Of a stretch of 10,205 bases of DNA, positions 1-7,025 are shown one piece after another. The stretch's first letter is position 1, and each line of letters starts with the position of its first letter. Origin of the DNA: Negativicutes bacterium (lineage in GTDB: Bacteria > Bacillota > Negativicutes > SKW292). Under the pieces are notes generated by a model. That model was given only the letters and a program-made list of their open reading frames with translations, ran no database searches and was not told where the DNA came from. Position numbers and translations under genes: made by a program. Location: the NCBI GenBank assembly GCA_026416215.1, contig JAOAFP010000048.1:1-10205 (forward strand), given 5' to 3'.

Positions 1-536
1 GCATGCTGACCCCGATCATGGTGCCGATAATGTTCCAGTTTCTGGCCGCCAACGTCCAGGCCCAGACTGCCGGACAGCCCCTGCCCTACATCACCGCCTA
101 CGGGTTTGCCAATTTCATCAACGTGGGCGGCACTGGTGCCACCCTAGCTCTGGTGGTGCTGATGATGCGCAGCCGCGAAGCGGGGTTTCGCCAGCTGGGA
201 CGGATGGCTTTCCCCCCGGCCTGTTTCGGCATCAACGAGCCCATAACCTTCGGACTGCCGATTGTCCTCAATCCGCTGATGATGATCCCATACATTGCAG
301 TGCCGCTGATTCTGACGGTGGGCACCTATCTGCTCATGGATCTCAATCTGATTGGCCGGCCGTATATTACCGTCCCCTGGACCACCCCGCCCATTCTCAA
401 TCACTACCTGGTCACCGGCGGCGACTGGCGGGCGGCGCTTTGGGGGTTGATGTCGCTGGTCATCGCCCTGGCCGGCTATTACCCTTTCTTCCGGGCGCTG
501 GAAAAGCAGCGGCTGGGGTCGGAAGGCGACCGATAG
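1..536 (+). CDS. PTS sugar permease EIIC, lactose/cellobiose family (5'-truncated)
   Basis: This is the C-terminal 177 residues or so of a membrane-embedded phosphotransferase-system EIIC component, which carries a beta-glucoside or other disaccharide across the inner membrane while EIIB phosphorylates it. The visible part has several hydrophobic segments (about residues 42-55, 81-113 and 144-161, counted from the ATG at position 3). It also has the family's GINEP motif (residues 76-80), followed by ITFGLPIVLNP and a PWTTPPI loop (residues 125-131), all typical of the cellobiose/lichenan EIIC family. The NEP glutamate lies in the sugar-binding region of that family. The gene is cut by the window edge, so its true start lies upstream, and the ATG at 3 is probably internal. 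It ends at a TAG. No EIIA or EIIB is visible here, and the substrate cannot be fixed from this fragment. Confidence 0.88.
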   Translation, partial: MLTPIMVPIMFQFLAANVQAQTAGQPLPYITAYGFANFINVGGTGATLALVVLMMRSREAGFRQLGRMAFPPACFGINEPITFGLPIVLNPLMMIPYIAVPLILTVGTYLLMDLNLIGRPYITVPWTTPPILNHYLVTGGDWRAALWGLMSLVIALAGYYPFFRALEKQRLGSEGDR

Positions 537-643
537 AGGCGGGATTAAACTGAGTTGGTGGCAGGATTTTTGGGTGGCGGGGCGAATGCTACCGACGCGG
601 ACGAAGGAAGGCCGCAACCAAGCGCAGAGGGAGGGAATGGTAA

Positions 644-862
644 ATGAGCTGTGAAAAACTGGCAGGGTGTCCGTTTTTTAACGATCAGCTGGCCGACTCG
701 CCGGCCATGACTGCCATGCTCAAAAAGAAATACTGTCAGTCGGACGGGAATTTCCGCAACTGTGCCCGCTATCTTGTGGCCGGAAAACTGGGTTCAGCAG
801 CGGTGCCGCGCGATCTATACCCGAATATGTGCGAACGGGCCAGGGAAATCCTCGGGTTGTGA
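644..862 (+). CDS. Small cysteine-rich conserved hypothetical protein (72 aa)
   Basis: I do not recognise a named function. The 72-residue product has five cysteines (C3, C9, C31, C40, C63), no signal peptide and no membrane segment, so it is probably cytoplasmic. It opens with SCEKLAGCPFF and has a later CARYLV stretch and VPRDLYPN. I recall similar short proteins, with a cysteine near the start, a CPFF motif and VPxDLxPN, beside chemoreceptor or signalling genes in other anaerobes, but I cannot verify this here. The cysteine spacing could suit metal or iron-sulfur binding or a redox switch, which is inference only. The start is supported by an AGAGGGAGGG ribosome site (626-635) 8 nt before the ATG. 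It lies 84 nt upstream of the chemoreceptor gene on the same strand, so co-transcription is plausible. Confidence 0.8.
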   Translation: MSCEKLAGCPFFNDQLADSPAMTAMLKKKYCQSDGNFRNCARYLVAGKLGSAAVPRDLYPNMCERAREILGL

Positions 863-893
863 GGGTTGCCCGGGCGCCGGCGGCGGGACGGGA

Positions 894-920
894 CTGACAG
901 TTGTTCATGCCGTGTGTCAG
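894..920 (+). repeat. Short inverted repeat upstream of the chemoreceptor gene
   Basis: CTGACA (894-899) and TGTCAG (915-920) form a 6-bp inverted repeat around a 15-nt loop. It ends about 10 nt before the GAGGAGGT ribosome site of the next gene. It could be an mRNA hairpin or a binding site, but the arms are short and chance is possible. Confidence 0.3.
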
Positions 921-946
921 CAAACAGTCTGAGGAGGTAAAAGACG

Positions 947-2671
947 ATGATCAACTGGTTGAAAAACATGAAAGTCAGCAAAAAAATGACGGTTATGGTG
1001 GCGGTGGCCATAGCCGGGCTGCTGGTTATCGGTGGCGTGGCGTACTATGACCTCAGGCAGGCGATGGAAAATCAGGACGCCATGTATTACGACGCCCTGC
1101 TGCCGGTCAGTGACATAAAGGAGCTCCGTCTCATGGCCCGCGGGGTACTGGGTTCGGTGGGAATTGTGGCCCTTACCAGTGACAGCCGGGTGGAAAAAGA
1201 GGCGTGGGACGATATCGCCAAGCGGATAGCCACGGCCAATGAGGTGGTGCAGCGGCTGGAGCAGTCGGCCAACACCCCCAAGGAGCGGGAATATATGGAG
1301 CGGATCAAGGTGGAGCTGGCGGATTACCAGCAGGCCCGTGACGGGGCGCTGGAGATGATGAAGGCCGGAAAAAAACGCGAGGGCTACCAGCTGTTTGAGG
1401 ACAAGGCCCTGCCCAAGCTCAACTCGTTGAACGCCCTTTTGGTCGAGTATTCCCGCTATCTTGAGGACGAGGCCAAAAAAATCGATGCGGCGGCCGACGA
1501 CCGGATGGCCACCGCGGTCACGCTGCTGGTCGGGGTTGTGGCGTTTGTGCCTGTTCTCCTGCTGGCGCTGGCGGTGGCGATTATCCGCAGCATCACCCGG
1601 CCGCTGACCGCCAACCGTGAGCTGATAAGCCATATGGCCCGGGGCGATTTTTCCCGGCAGGTGCCGGATGAGTTTGTCCGCAGTGCCGACGAGTTTGGCG
1701 ATATGGCCCGGGCGATGCGGGAGATGGTTGGCCTGGTTAATACCCTGTTTCAGCGGATCTCACACGCCGCCGAGCAGGTGGCGGCCTCCAGCCAGGAACT
1801 GACGGCCTCGGCCGACCAGTCGGCCCAGGCGGCCAACCAGGTGGCGGCGTCGGTGACCGACATTGCCCAGGCCACCGAAAGGCAGAACGGCAGCATAGGT
1901 GAAACATCGGCCGTGATCGAGGAGATGTCGGCCAGTATCGAGCAGGTGGCAGCCACCGCCAATCACGTGTCGGCCAATTCGGCCCAGATGGTGAAGGATG
2001 CCGAAGAGGGGGGCAAGGCGGCTGACACTGCCATCCAGCAGATGGGGACGATCAAGGGAGCGGTGGACAACCTGGCCGGGGTGATCAACAAACTGGGCGA
2101 GCAATCGCAGGCCATCGGCCAGATCGTCAATACCATCGCCTCTATAGCTGCCCAGACCAATCTGCTGGCGCTGAATGCCGCCATCGAGGCCGCCCGGGCC
2201 GGCGAACAGGGGCGGGGTTTCGCGGTGGTGGCCGAAGAGGTGCGGAAGCTGGCTGAGCAGTCGCAGGATGCCGCCAAGCAGATATCGGGGCTGATTGTGG
2301 AAATCCAGCGCGACACCGAATCGGCGGTGACGGCGATGAACCAGGGGGCCCAGGAGGTGCGGACCGGAGCCGAAGTGGTGACATCAGCGGCGGGAAGGTT
2401 TCGAGCGATTGCCCAGGCCGTGGCCGGGATCAACTCCCAGATGCGCGAGGTGTCCTCAGCCATTGAGGAAATGGCTCGCGGCAGCCAGCGGATAGTTCAC
2501 TCGATCAAGGACATCGACCGGGACAGCAAGGGGATTACCCAGCAGGCCCAGACCGTCTCGGCGGCAGTGGAGGAAACTTCGGCCTCGATGGAGGAAATTG
2601 CCTCGTCCAGCCGGGCTTTGGCCGGTATCGCCGGCAATATGCAGGAAGCGGTGTCGCAGTTCAGGCTGTAA
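947..2671 (+). CDS. Methyl-accepting chemotaxis protein, transmembrane, four-helix-bundle sensor
   Basis: A complete 574-residue chemoreceptor that sits in the inner membrane and controls CheA kinase activity through CheW. TM1 spans about residues 14-34. A helical extracytoplasmic sensor of about 150 residues (35-188) resembles the four-helix-bundle (4HB_MCP) class. TM2 is about 189-213, and a HAMP linker follows (about 213-268, with RPL at 218-220). The rest is the long coiled-coil signalling domain, whose highly conserved hairpin tip, from IASIAAQTNLLALNAAIEAA to EEVRKLAEQS, covers about 397-439. Glutamine/glutamate-rich helices on both sides (for example EETSASMEE, 542-550) are probable methylation regions. 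The protein ends in QFRL with no CheR-tethering pentapeptide. The start is supported by GAGGAGGT (931-938), 8 nt before the ATG. The ligand cannot be predicted. A cheW gene follows 54 nt downstream. Confidence 0.95.
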   Translation: MINWLKNMKVSKKMTVMVAVAIAGLLVIGGVAYYDLRQAMENQDAMYYDALLPVSDIKELRLMARGVLGSVGIVALTSDSRVEKEAWDDIAKRIATANEVVQRLEQSANTPKEREYMERIKVELADYQQARDGALEMMKAGKKREGYQLFEDKALPKLNSLNALLVEYSRYLEDEAKKIDAAADDRMATAVTLLVGVVAFVPVLLLALAVAIIRSITRPLTANRELISHMARGDFSRQVPDEFVRSADEFGDMARAMREMVGLVNTLFQRISHAAEQVAASSQELTASADQSAQAANQVAASVTDIAQATERQNGSIGETSAVIEEMSASIEQVAATANHVSANSAQMVKDAEEGGKAADTAIQQMGTIKGAVDNLAGVINKLGEQSQAIGQIVNTIASIAAQTNLLALNAAIEAARAGEQGRGFAVVAEEVRKLAEQSQDAAKQISGLIVEIQRDTESAVTAMNQGAQEVRTGAEVVTSAAGRFRAIAQAVAGINSQMREVSSAIEEMARGSQRIVHSIKDIDRDSKGITQQAQTVSAAVEETSASMEEIASSSRALAGIAGNMQEAVSQFRL

Positions 2672-2684
2672 TGGCAACATGGCT

Positions 2685-2708
2685 GTCCGGCCGGGGCGGC
2701 CGCAGGAC
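2685..2708 (+). other. GC-rich hairpin between the chemoreceptor gene and cheW
   Basis: GTCCGGCC (2685-2692) can pair with GGCC (2698-2701) and GGAC (2705-2708), with a 3-nt bulge and a GGGGC loop. It lies between the receptor stop codon and the cheW ribosome site and has no T-run, so it is not a standard terminator. It might affect mRNA stability or the relative output of the two genes. Confidence 0.3.
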
Positions 2709-2725
2709 GAAGGGGAGGATTGGCT

Positions 2726-3181
2726 ATGGAAACAAAAGGGCAACAGGACGGACTGGGCGATGAGCTGCAGCTGGTGGTCCTCCGGCTGAGCGGCGAGGAG
2801 TACGGTCTCAGGATCACCGATGTCCAGGAGATCAACCGCCTGCAGTCGGTGACCAAAATGCCGCAGATGCCGTATCACGTCAAAGGGGTGATCAACCTCC
2901 GCGGCCGGCTGATCCCGATTGTCGACCTGGCCCAGCGGCTGGGGATTGGCGAGGCCAGCCGTGACGACGACGCCCGGATTGTGGTGGTGGAGTCGGGGGA
3001 CAAGAGCAAGGCCATTGGCTACATGGTGGACGGGGTGAGCGAAGTGCTGCGGATCCGCACCGGCGACATTGAAGGGCCGCCGGCCGGGGCCAGCGTGGAC
3101 AGCGCCTACATCGACGGGGTGTGCAAGCTGGAGGGGCGGCTGATCATCCTCCTCAATATCGCGGCGGTTATGGCTGACTGA
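2726..3181 (+). CDS. cheW: Chemotaxis coupling protein CheW
   Basis: CheW is the cytoplasmic SH3-like adaptor that links chemoreceptors to the histidine kinase CheA. The 151-residue product covers the single CheW domain (about residues 13-148). It contains the hallmark VKGVINLRGRLIPIVDL (52-68), whose NLRG arginine (R59) lies in the conserved CheA/receptor contact region, and a second conserved stretch, IGYMVDGVSEVLRI (97-110). The length is normal for a stand-alone CheW. Two in-frame ATGs lie close together, at 2720 and 2726. The ribosome site AGGGGAGG (2711-2718) is only 1 nt from the first but 7 nt from the second, so 2726 is chosen. It directly follows the chemoreceptor gene, which suggests a dedicated receptor-adaptor pair. 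No cheA, cheY, cheR or cheB is in the window, so signalling must use a kinase encoded elsewhere. Confidence 0.93.
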   Translation: METKGQQDGLGDELQLVVLRLSGEEYGLRITDVQEINRLQSVTKMPQMPYHVKGVINLRGRLIPIVDLAQRLGIGEASRDDDARIVVVESGDKSKAIGYMVDGVSEVLRIRTGDIEGPPAGASVDSAYIDGVCKLEGRLIILLNIAAVMAD

Positions 3182-3262
3182 ATCGGCTGCCGCCGCTGCC
3201 CGACCGGTGGCTGGACCCTGGGCGGGCGGCGGCAGCCGGTGGAAACGGGCCGGGACAGTAAA

Positions 3263-3301
3263 GGCCCCGGGGCGTCGTGCCGCCGGGGCTGCGCTGTTTT
3301 A
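3263..3301 (+). terminator. Probable rho-independent terminator between convergent cheW and thpR
   Basis: GCCCCGG-GGC (3264-3273), loop GTCGT, then GCC-g-CCGGGGC (3279-3289) form a strong stem of about 10 bp with one bulge. On the + strand a short T-run (TTTT, 3297-3300) follows after 7 nt. On the - strand the same stem is followed by CTTTACT, so it may act weakly in both directions. The convergent gene arrangement fits, but the T-runs are short. Confidence 0.5.
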
Positions 3302-3332
3302 TGCGGCGTAACGCCGTCCCGGCAGGATGGTC

Positions 3333-3914
3333 TCAATGTTTGCCGGGACACAGGTTTTGGCTGGCCAGCACCAGATGGGTATGACTATGACCGTGCCGTT
3401 GGCTGGCTACCAGATCGATGCTGCTGATTGTCAGGCACGGAAGTGCCGGCAGCTGGAAGGTCAGCCCGCTGTCAGCAATCATCTCCGGCGGTAGCCTGAC
3501 GTCGCGACCCAGGGTCAGGTGTGGACGAAACGGCCTGCTGTCGTGGACAATACCGTTGAGCTTTAGTTGTTCAGAAAGATCGTGCTGCAGGCCGAGAAGT
3601 TCAGGGGAAGAACTTATACCCAACCACAGTACCCGGGGACGCGGCAGTCTGCCGAAATAGCCCAGCCCGGCAAACCGGAGGGCAAAAGGCTGGTGACGGG
3701 CGGCAGCCCGGTTCAGCAATTCAGACAGGCACCGGTGTTTTTTCGGTGGGCAGGGGCCAAGAAAGACCAGAGTGAGATGCACTTTGTTGGGACTTACGAA
3801 CCGGCCGGCCGGGCAGCGGCTGCGGATATGATCGATCAGACGGGCAAGCCGATGGTTGACCGGCGGGGGAAACCGTACGGCGATGAACAGGTTGGGGGGA
3901 GGATGAACAGGCAT
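3333..3914 (-). CDS. thpR: RNA 2',3'-cyclic phosphodiesterase ThpR (2H phosphoesterase, LigT family)
   Basis: A 193-residue member of the two-histidine phosphoesterase family. Bacterial ThpR/LigT hydrolyses 2',3'-cyclic phosphate RNA ends to 2'-phosphates and can ligate tRNA halves in vitro; its physiological role is unclear. The two catalytic HxTx motifs are both present: HLTLVFLG (H46, T48) and HLTLGRDV (H132, T134), the second preceded by the usual RPFRP. The N-terminal FIAVRFP strand and the pseudo-twofold arrangement are typical, and the length is normal (about 180-195). No signal peptide is seen, so it should be cytoplasmic. The ATG at 3914 has a GGAG site 7 nt upstream. The gene is convergent with cheW and divergent from rarA, with 65 nt between the two starts, where I could not find a clear promoter. 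Confidence 0.93.
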   Translation of the reverse strand: MPVHPPPNLFIAVRFPPPVNHRLARLIDHIRSRCPAGRFVSPNKVHLTLVFLGPCPPKKHRCLSELLNRAAARHQPFALRFAGLGYFGRLPRPRVLWLGISSSPELLGLQHDLSEQLKLNGIVHDSRPFRPHLTLGRDVRLPPEMIADSGLTFQLPALPCLTISSIDLVASQRHGHSHTHLVLASQNLCPGKH

Positions 3915-3979
3915 GATTTCACTCCGGGCAATGGTGGCCGGCCGCTGGCAGGCGGCGGTTGCACTGGGCTGAGGGCGGT

Positions 3980-5287
3980 ATGAGCGGGAGCGACTGGCAG
4001 CCGCTGGCGGCGCGGATGCGCCCGCACACTCTCAGTGAATTTGTCGGCCACAGCGAAATTGTCGGTGCTGGCGGCTGGCTGCAGCGGGCCATCAGGGCCG
4101 GGCGGGTCCCTTCGCTGCTGCTGTTTGGCCCGCCGGGCAGCGGCAAGACCACGCTGGCCATGATCATTGCCAAGGAGTTGGCAGCGACGGTTGTCAGGCT
4201 TAATGCCACATCGGCCAGCGTTGCCGACATCCGGCAGGCGGCGGTCACAGCCGGTCGGCGCCGGCAGGGGCTGGAAACTGAGGTCACGGTCGTGTTTGTC
4301 GACGAAATCCACCGGTTTAACAAGGCCCAGCAGGACGCCCTGCTACCGGCGGTGGAGTCCGGGGTGTTCACTCTGATTGGGGCTACTACCGAAAACCCGT
4401 TTTTTGCGATTACCGGTCCGCTGTTGTCCCGGTTGCAACTTGTACGGCTAAACGCTCTAAATGACGATGACCTGAAGAAGGTTGTAGAGCGGGCGTTGTC
4501 TGACCGCCAGCGGGGGGTGGCGGCCTGGTGGCAGGGCGAGGTCGAACCGGCGGCGGTTGACCTGATAATCCGCCTGGCCGGCGGCGATGCCCGTATCGCC
4601 CTGAACATCCTTGAGCAGGCTGTTCACTACGCTGCCGGCCGGGGCGGGGCGATTTCTGAGGCGGTTGTGACTGCCGTCTGCGGGGAACCGCACAGAATCC
4701 ACGACCGGGACGGCGACGCCCACTACGACATCATTTCCGCATTCATAAAAAGCATGCGGGGGGGCGACCCTGACGCCGCCGTTCACTATCTGGCCAGGAT
4801 GCTGGCCGGTGGCGAGGACATAAATTTCATCGCCCGGCGGATAGTGATCTGTGCTGCCGAGGATGTTGGCAACGCCGATCCCCAAGCCCTGATGGTGGCT
4901 ACGGCGGCAGCCCGGGCTGTGCACATGGTGGGGATGCCGGAGGCGCGGATCATCCTGGCTCAGGCTGCCATCTACATCGCATGTGCCCCCAAAAGCAATG
5001 CCAGCTACCTGGCCATCGACCGGGCACTGGCCGGCCTGGAGCGGGGAAAGCATTGCCCGGTTCCCGCTCACCTGCGGGATGGCAGCTACCGGGGAGCGGC
5101 CAGACTGGGACACGGCCGGGGATACAAATACCCCCATGACCACCCGGGACATTGGGTGTCCCAGCAGTATTTGCCCGACGAATTGGTGGGAACAATCTAT
5201 TATCAGCCTACCGGACAGGGGGCGGAAAAGGTGATTGGGGAAAGGCTGGCCGGCTGGCGCGCCGGCCGGGGCCGGAGGGAGGGTTAG
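3980..5287 (+). CDS. rarA: Replication-associated recombination protein A (AAA+ ATPase RarA/MgsA)
   Basis: RarA is a cytoplasmic AAA+ ATPase related to clamp-loader subunits and to eukaryotic WRNIP1/Mgs1. It acts at stalled replication forks and interacts with single-strand-binding protein. The 435-residue product shows the full set of motifs: PLAARMRPHTLSEFVG at the start, Walker A GPPGSGKT (50-57), Walker B VVFVDE (104-109) followed by IHRFNKAQQDALLP, sensor 1 GATTENP (134-140), arginine finger SRL (150-152) and sensor 2 GGDAR (201-205). The C-terminal tetramerisation region includes CAAEDVGNADP (291-301) and KSNASYLAI (338-346). A TTG at 3959 would add 7 residues. ATG 3980 is preferred because the family begins just before this PLAxRMRP motif and a GAGGG lies 4 nt upstream. 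The carbonic anhydrase gene starts 2 nt after the stop codon. Confidence 0.95.
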   Translation: MSGSDWQPLAARMRPHTLSEFVGHSEIVGAGGWLQRAIRAGRVPSLLLFGPPGSGKTTLAMIIAKELAATVVRLNATSASVADIRQAAVTAGRRRQGLETEVTVVFVDEIHRFNKAQQDALLPAVESGVFTLIGATTENPFFAITGPLLSRLQLVRLNALNDDDLKKVVERALSDRQRGVAAWWQGEVEPAAVDLIIRLAGGDARIALNILEQAVHYAAGRGGAISEAVVTAVCGEPHRIHDRDGDAHYDIISAFIKSMRGGDPDAAVHYLARMLAGGEDINFIARRIVICAAEDVGNADPQALMVATAAARAVHMVGMPEARIILAQAAIYIACAPKSNASYLAIDRALAGLERGKHCPVPAHLRDGSYRGAARLGHGRGYKYPHDHPGHWVSQQYLPDELVGTIYYQPTGQGAEKVIGERLAGWRAGRGRREG

Positions 5288-5289
5288 TT

Positions 5290-5943
5290 GTGGAACGATT
5301 GCTGAGTGGCACTGTGGCTTTCCGTCAGTCGGACTTTCTCGCCCATCGCGAGCTTTTTCGCAATCTTGGCCGCCGCCAGGATCCTCACACCCTGTTTATC
5401 GCCTGTTCCGACTCGCGGGTTGATCCGGTGATGCTTACCAAAGCTTTCCCCGGCGAGCTGTTCGTGGTCCGCAACATTGCCAATATCGTGCCCCGCTATC
5501 GGCAGTCGGAGGAATACCTGGCCACCACCTCGGCCATCGAATACGCAGTTGAAGTGCTGGCCGTGCAGAACATAGTGGTCTGCGGTCACTCCAACTGCGG
5601 GGGATGTGCAGCCCTTTACGCCGGTGAGCAGCAACTTGTCGGCACCCCCCATACCCGCCGGTGGCTGGAGCAGGCGTCGGTGGTCAGGCAACAGGTACTG
5701 GCGGCCATGGCCGGCGAGAAACCTGATCCAGCCAAACGGGAGTGGCTGACCGAGCAGTTCAACGTTTTGCAACAGGTGAAAAATCTGTTCAGTTATGAGT
5801 TCATCAGCCGGCGCTATCAGCAGGGCCGGCTAAACGTTTATGGCTGGCACTACATCATCGAAACCGGCGAGGTGTACAACTATAATCGCGACAAAGGCTA
5901 CTTTGAACTAATAAACGACTGGCCGGCTGAAGGTGATCGGTGA
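5290..5943 (+). CDS. Beta-class carbonic anhydrase
   Basis: This 217-residue cytoplasmic zinc enzyme interconverts CO2 and bicarbonate. Zinc ligands of the beta class are present: C39 in the CSDSR motif, then H100 and C103 in CGHSNCGGC. The catalytic Asp-Arg dyad is D41 and R43. VVRNIAN (59-65) and the SAIEYAV stretch (81-87) are also typical, and the C-terminus has the usual WHYIIETGEVYNY. The size is normal. A longer open frame extends back to 5152 inside rarA, but the GTG at 5290 has a strong GGAGGGAGGG site (5274-5283) 6 nt upstream, and homologous proteins start about there. It begins 2 nt after the rarA stop, so translation is probably coupled. Carbonic anhydrase supplies bicarbonate for carboxylations; a link to RarA function is not evident. 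It is convergent with the histidine kinase gene. Confidence 0.94.
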   Translation: MERLLSGTVAFRQSDFLAHRELFRNLGRRQDPHTLFIACSDSRVDPVMLTKAFPGELFVVRNIANIVPRYRQSEEYLATTSAIEYAVEVLAVQNIVVCGHSNCGGCAALYAGEQQLVGTPHTRRWLEQASVVRQQVLAAMAGEKPDPAKREWLTEQFNVLQQVKNLFSYEFISRRYQQGRLNVYGWHYIIETGEVYNYNRDKGYFELINDWPAEGDR

Positions 5944-5975
5944 CCGGCGGCACCGGCCGGGGCCGGCCGTCCGGC
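5944..5975. other. GC-rich convergent junction with possible hairpin
   Basis: The 32 nt between the two convergent stop codons consist almost wholly of CCGG/GGCC-type words. GCCGG (5962-5966) and CCGGC (5971-5975) can form a 5-bp hairpin with loop CCGT; on + it is followed, after TCAGCC, by TTTT. This is a weak terminator candidate for the carbonic anhydrase transcript. Confidence 0.25.
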
Positions 5976-7025
5976 TCAGCCTTTTCCGGCAGCCGGTAAA
6001 AGGAGGGTGAACCGGCTGCCCTGTCCAGTCTGGCTATCGACAGTTATCTGGCCGCCGTGTGCCCGGGCCAGGGCCTGTGACAGGGCCAGGCCCAGCCCGC
6101 TGCCTTCCCGCGACGGCTGAGAACCGGTGCGGTAAAAGTAGTCAAACAGCTGGCTTTGGGCCGACAGCGGGATGCCTGGTCCGTTGTCGATGAAATGGAT
6201 GACATTAAACGGCCGGCCGGATTCCTGCCAAAGATCGGTAATGATCTGCACCGTCCCTGGAGAAGGGCTGTACTTTACCGCGTTGAGGATCAGATTGCTG
6301 ATTATCGAACGGAGGCGGAACGCGTCGCCCATTACCGGCCGGACGGGCCGGGAGACGGTAATGTCCAGGCTGACCCGTCGCTGGCCGGCGTAGTCGCGGA
6401 TGTAGGCGACAGTCTGGTCGAGCAGAGCCTGCAGGTCAACCGGCTCACTTGCCAGGGGCAGGGTGCCGGTGTTGAGCAGGGACAGCGAGCGCAGGTCGTC
6501 GATCAGGCGGTTGATCCGGTTGGCTCCATCGAGCAGGCTGATCAGCTTGTCCTGGCTAACCCCGGTTACACCGTCGATCATGTTTTCCAGGTTGCCGATA
6601 AGAACAGCCAGCGGATTGCGCAGCTCGTGGGCGACGCAGGCAAAGAACCGCTGTTGTTCCCGGCGGTGGTGCGCAAGGGTGGCCTCCAGGCGATCGACCT
6701 CGTCGGCGACATCGTCAATGTCGCCGATCAGCAGCGGCCGCAGCGACTGGTATTCCTGGCCGGAAGACATGGTGCTCAGGGCCCTGGCCAGCGAGCGGGT
6801 TCGCCGGCGGAACCGGTGCCAGACCCAGATTATGGCCAGTCCGAGCAGCAGCCTGAATATGTCCCAGAAGAAGGCCGACAGATGCCCTTCCTGGTTGAAC
6901 AGCGAGTAATAACCGGGAGAGTCGTGATAGTCAATGTAGCTGTAGACGGTCAGAATGACTGACAGCAGTCCGAGCCCGAGCAGGAAACGGCCTACGGTCA
7001 GGTGGGTCAGTTCTTTTCTTGCCAT
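5976..7025 (-). CDS. Two-component sensor histidine kinase, short extracytoplasmic loop
   Basis: A 349-residue membrane histidine kinase. Two hydrophobic helices (about residues 11-31 and 52-69) enclose a loop of only about 20 residues. A HAMP-like linker follows (about 70-122). Then come the H-box FFACVAHELRNPLA with phospho-acceptor H133, the N-box SNLILNAVKYSP (N248 in the ATP site), the G1 box DNGPGIP (280-286), an F-box-like LFDYFYR (293-299) and the G2 box GSGLGLAL (308-315). These mark a conventional HisKA plus HATPase kinase. The ATG at 7025 lies inside the regulator gene, overlapping its end by 19 nt, so translation is probably coupled. The open frame runs back to 7310, but that stretch is only the regulator read in another frame. 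The stimulus is unknown. Confidence 0.92.
   Translation of the reverse strand: MARKELTHLTVGRFLLGLGLLSVILTVYSYIDYHDSPGYYSLFNQEGHLSAFFWDIFRLLLGLAIIWVWHRFRRRTRSLARALSTMSSGQEYQSLRPLLIGDIDDVADEVDRLEATLAHHRREQQRFFACVAHELRNPLAVLIGNLENMIDGVTGVSQDKLISLLDGANRINRLIDDLRSLSLLNTGTLPLASEPVDLQALLDQTVAYIRDYAGQRRVSLDITVSRPVRPVMGDAFRLRSIISNLILNAVKYSPSPGTVQIITDLWQESGRPFNVIHFIDNGPGIPLSAQSQLFDYFYRTGSQPSREGSGLGLALSQALARAHGGQITVDSQTGQGSRFTLLLPAAGKG

Noticed and set aside
537..643. Possible sigma-28 (motility) promoter before the small cysteine-rich gene
   Set aside because: A TAAA is present near 545, but the expected GCCGATAA-like element is not found at the right distance. I could not support any promoter here.
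917..1633. 238-codon - strand open frame opposite the chemoreceptor sensor region
   Set aside because: The H-, R- and Q-rich translation is typical of antisense shadows in GC-rich genes.
3959..3979. Upstream TTG start for rarA
   Set aside because: The added seven residues do not look like the family N-terminus, and ATG 3980 has a GAGGG nearby. The TTG has only weak upstream pairing.
5152..5289. Longer N-terminus for the carbonic anhydrase
   Set aside because: It lies wholly inside rarA, has no ribosome site at 5152, and homologues begin near the GTG at 5290, which has a strong GGAGGGAGGG site.
6156..6962. 268-codon + strand open frame opposite the kinase gene
   Set aside because: It is antisense to a clearly conserved kinase, and its composition reflects GC-rich third positions. 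No domain is recognisable.
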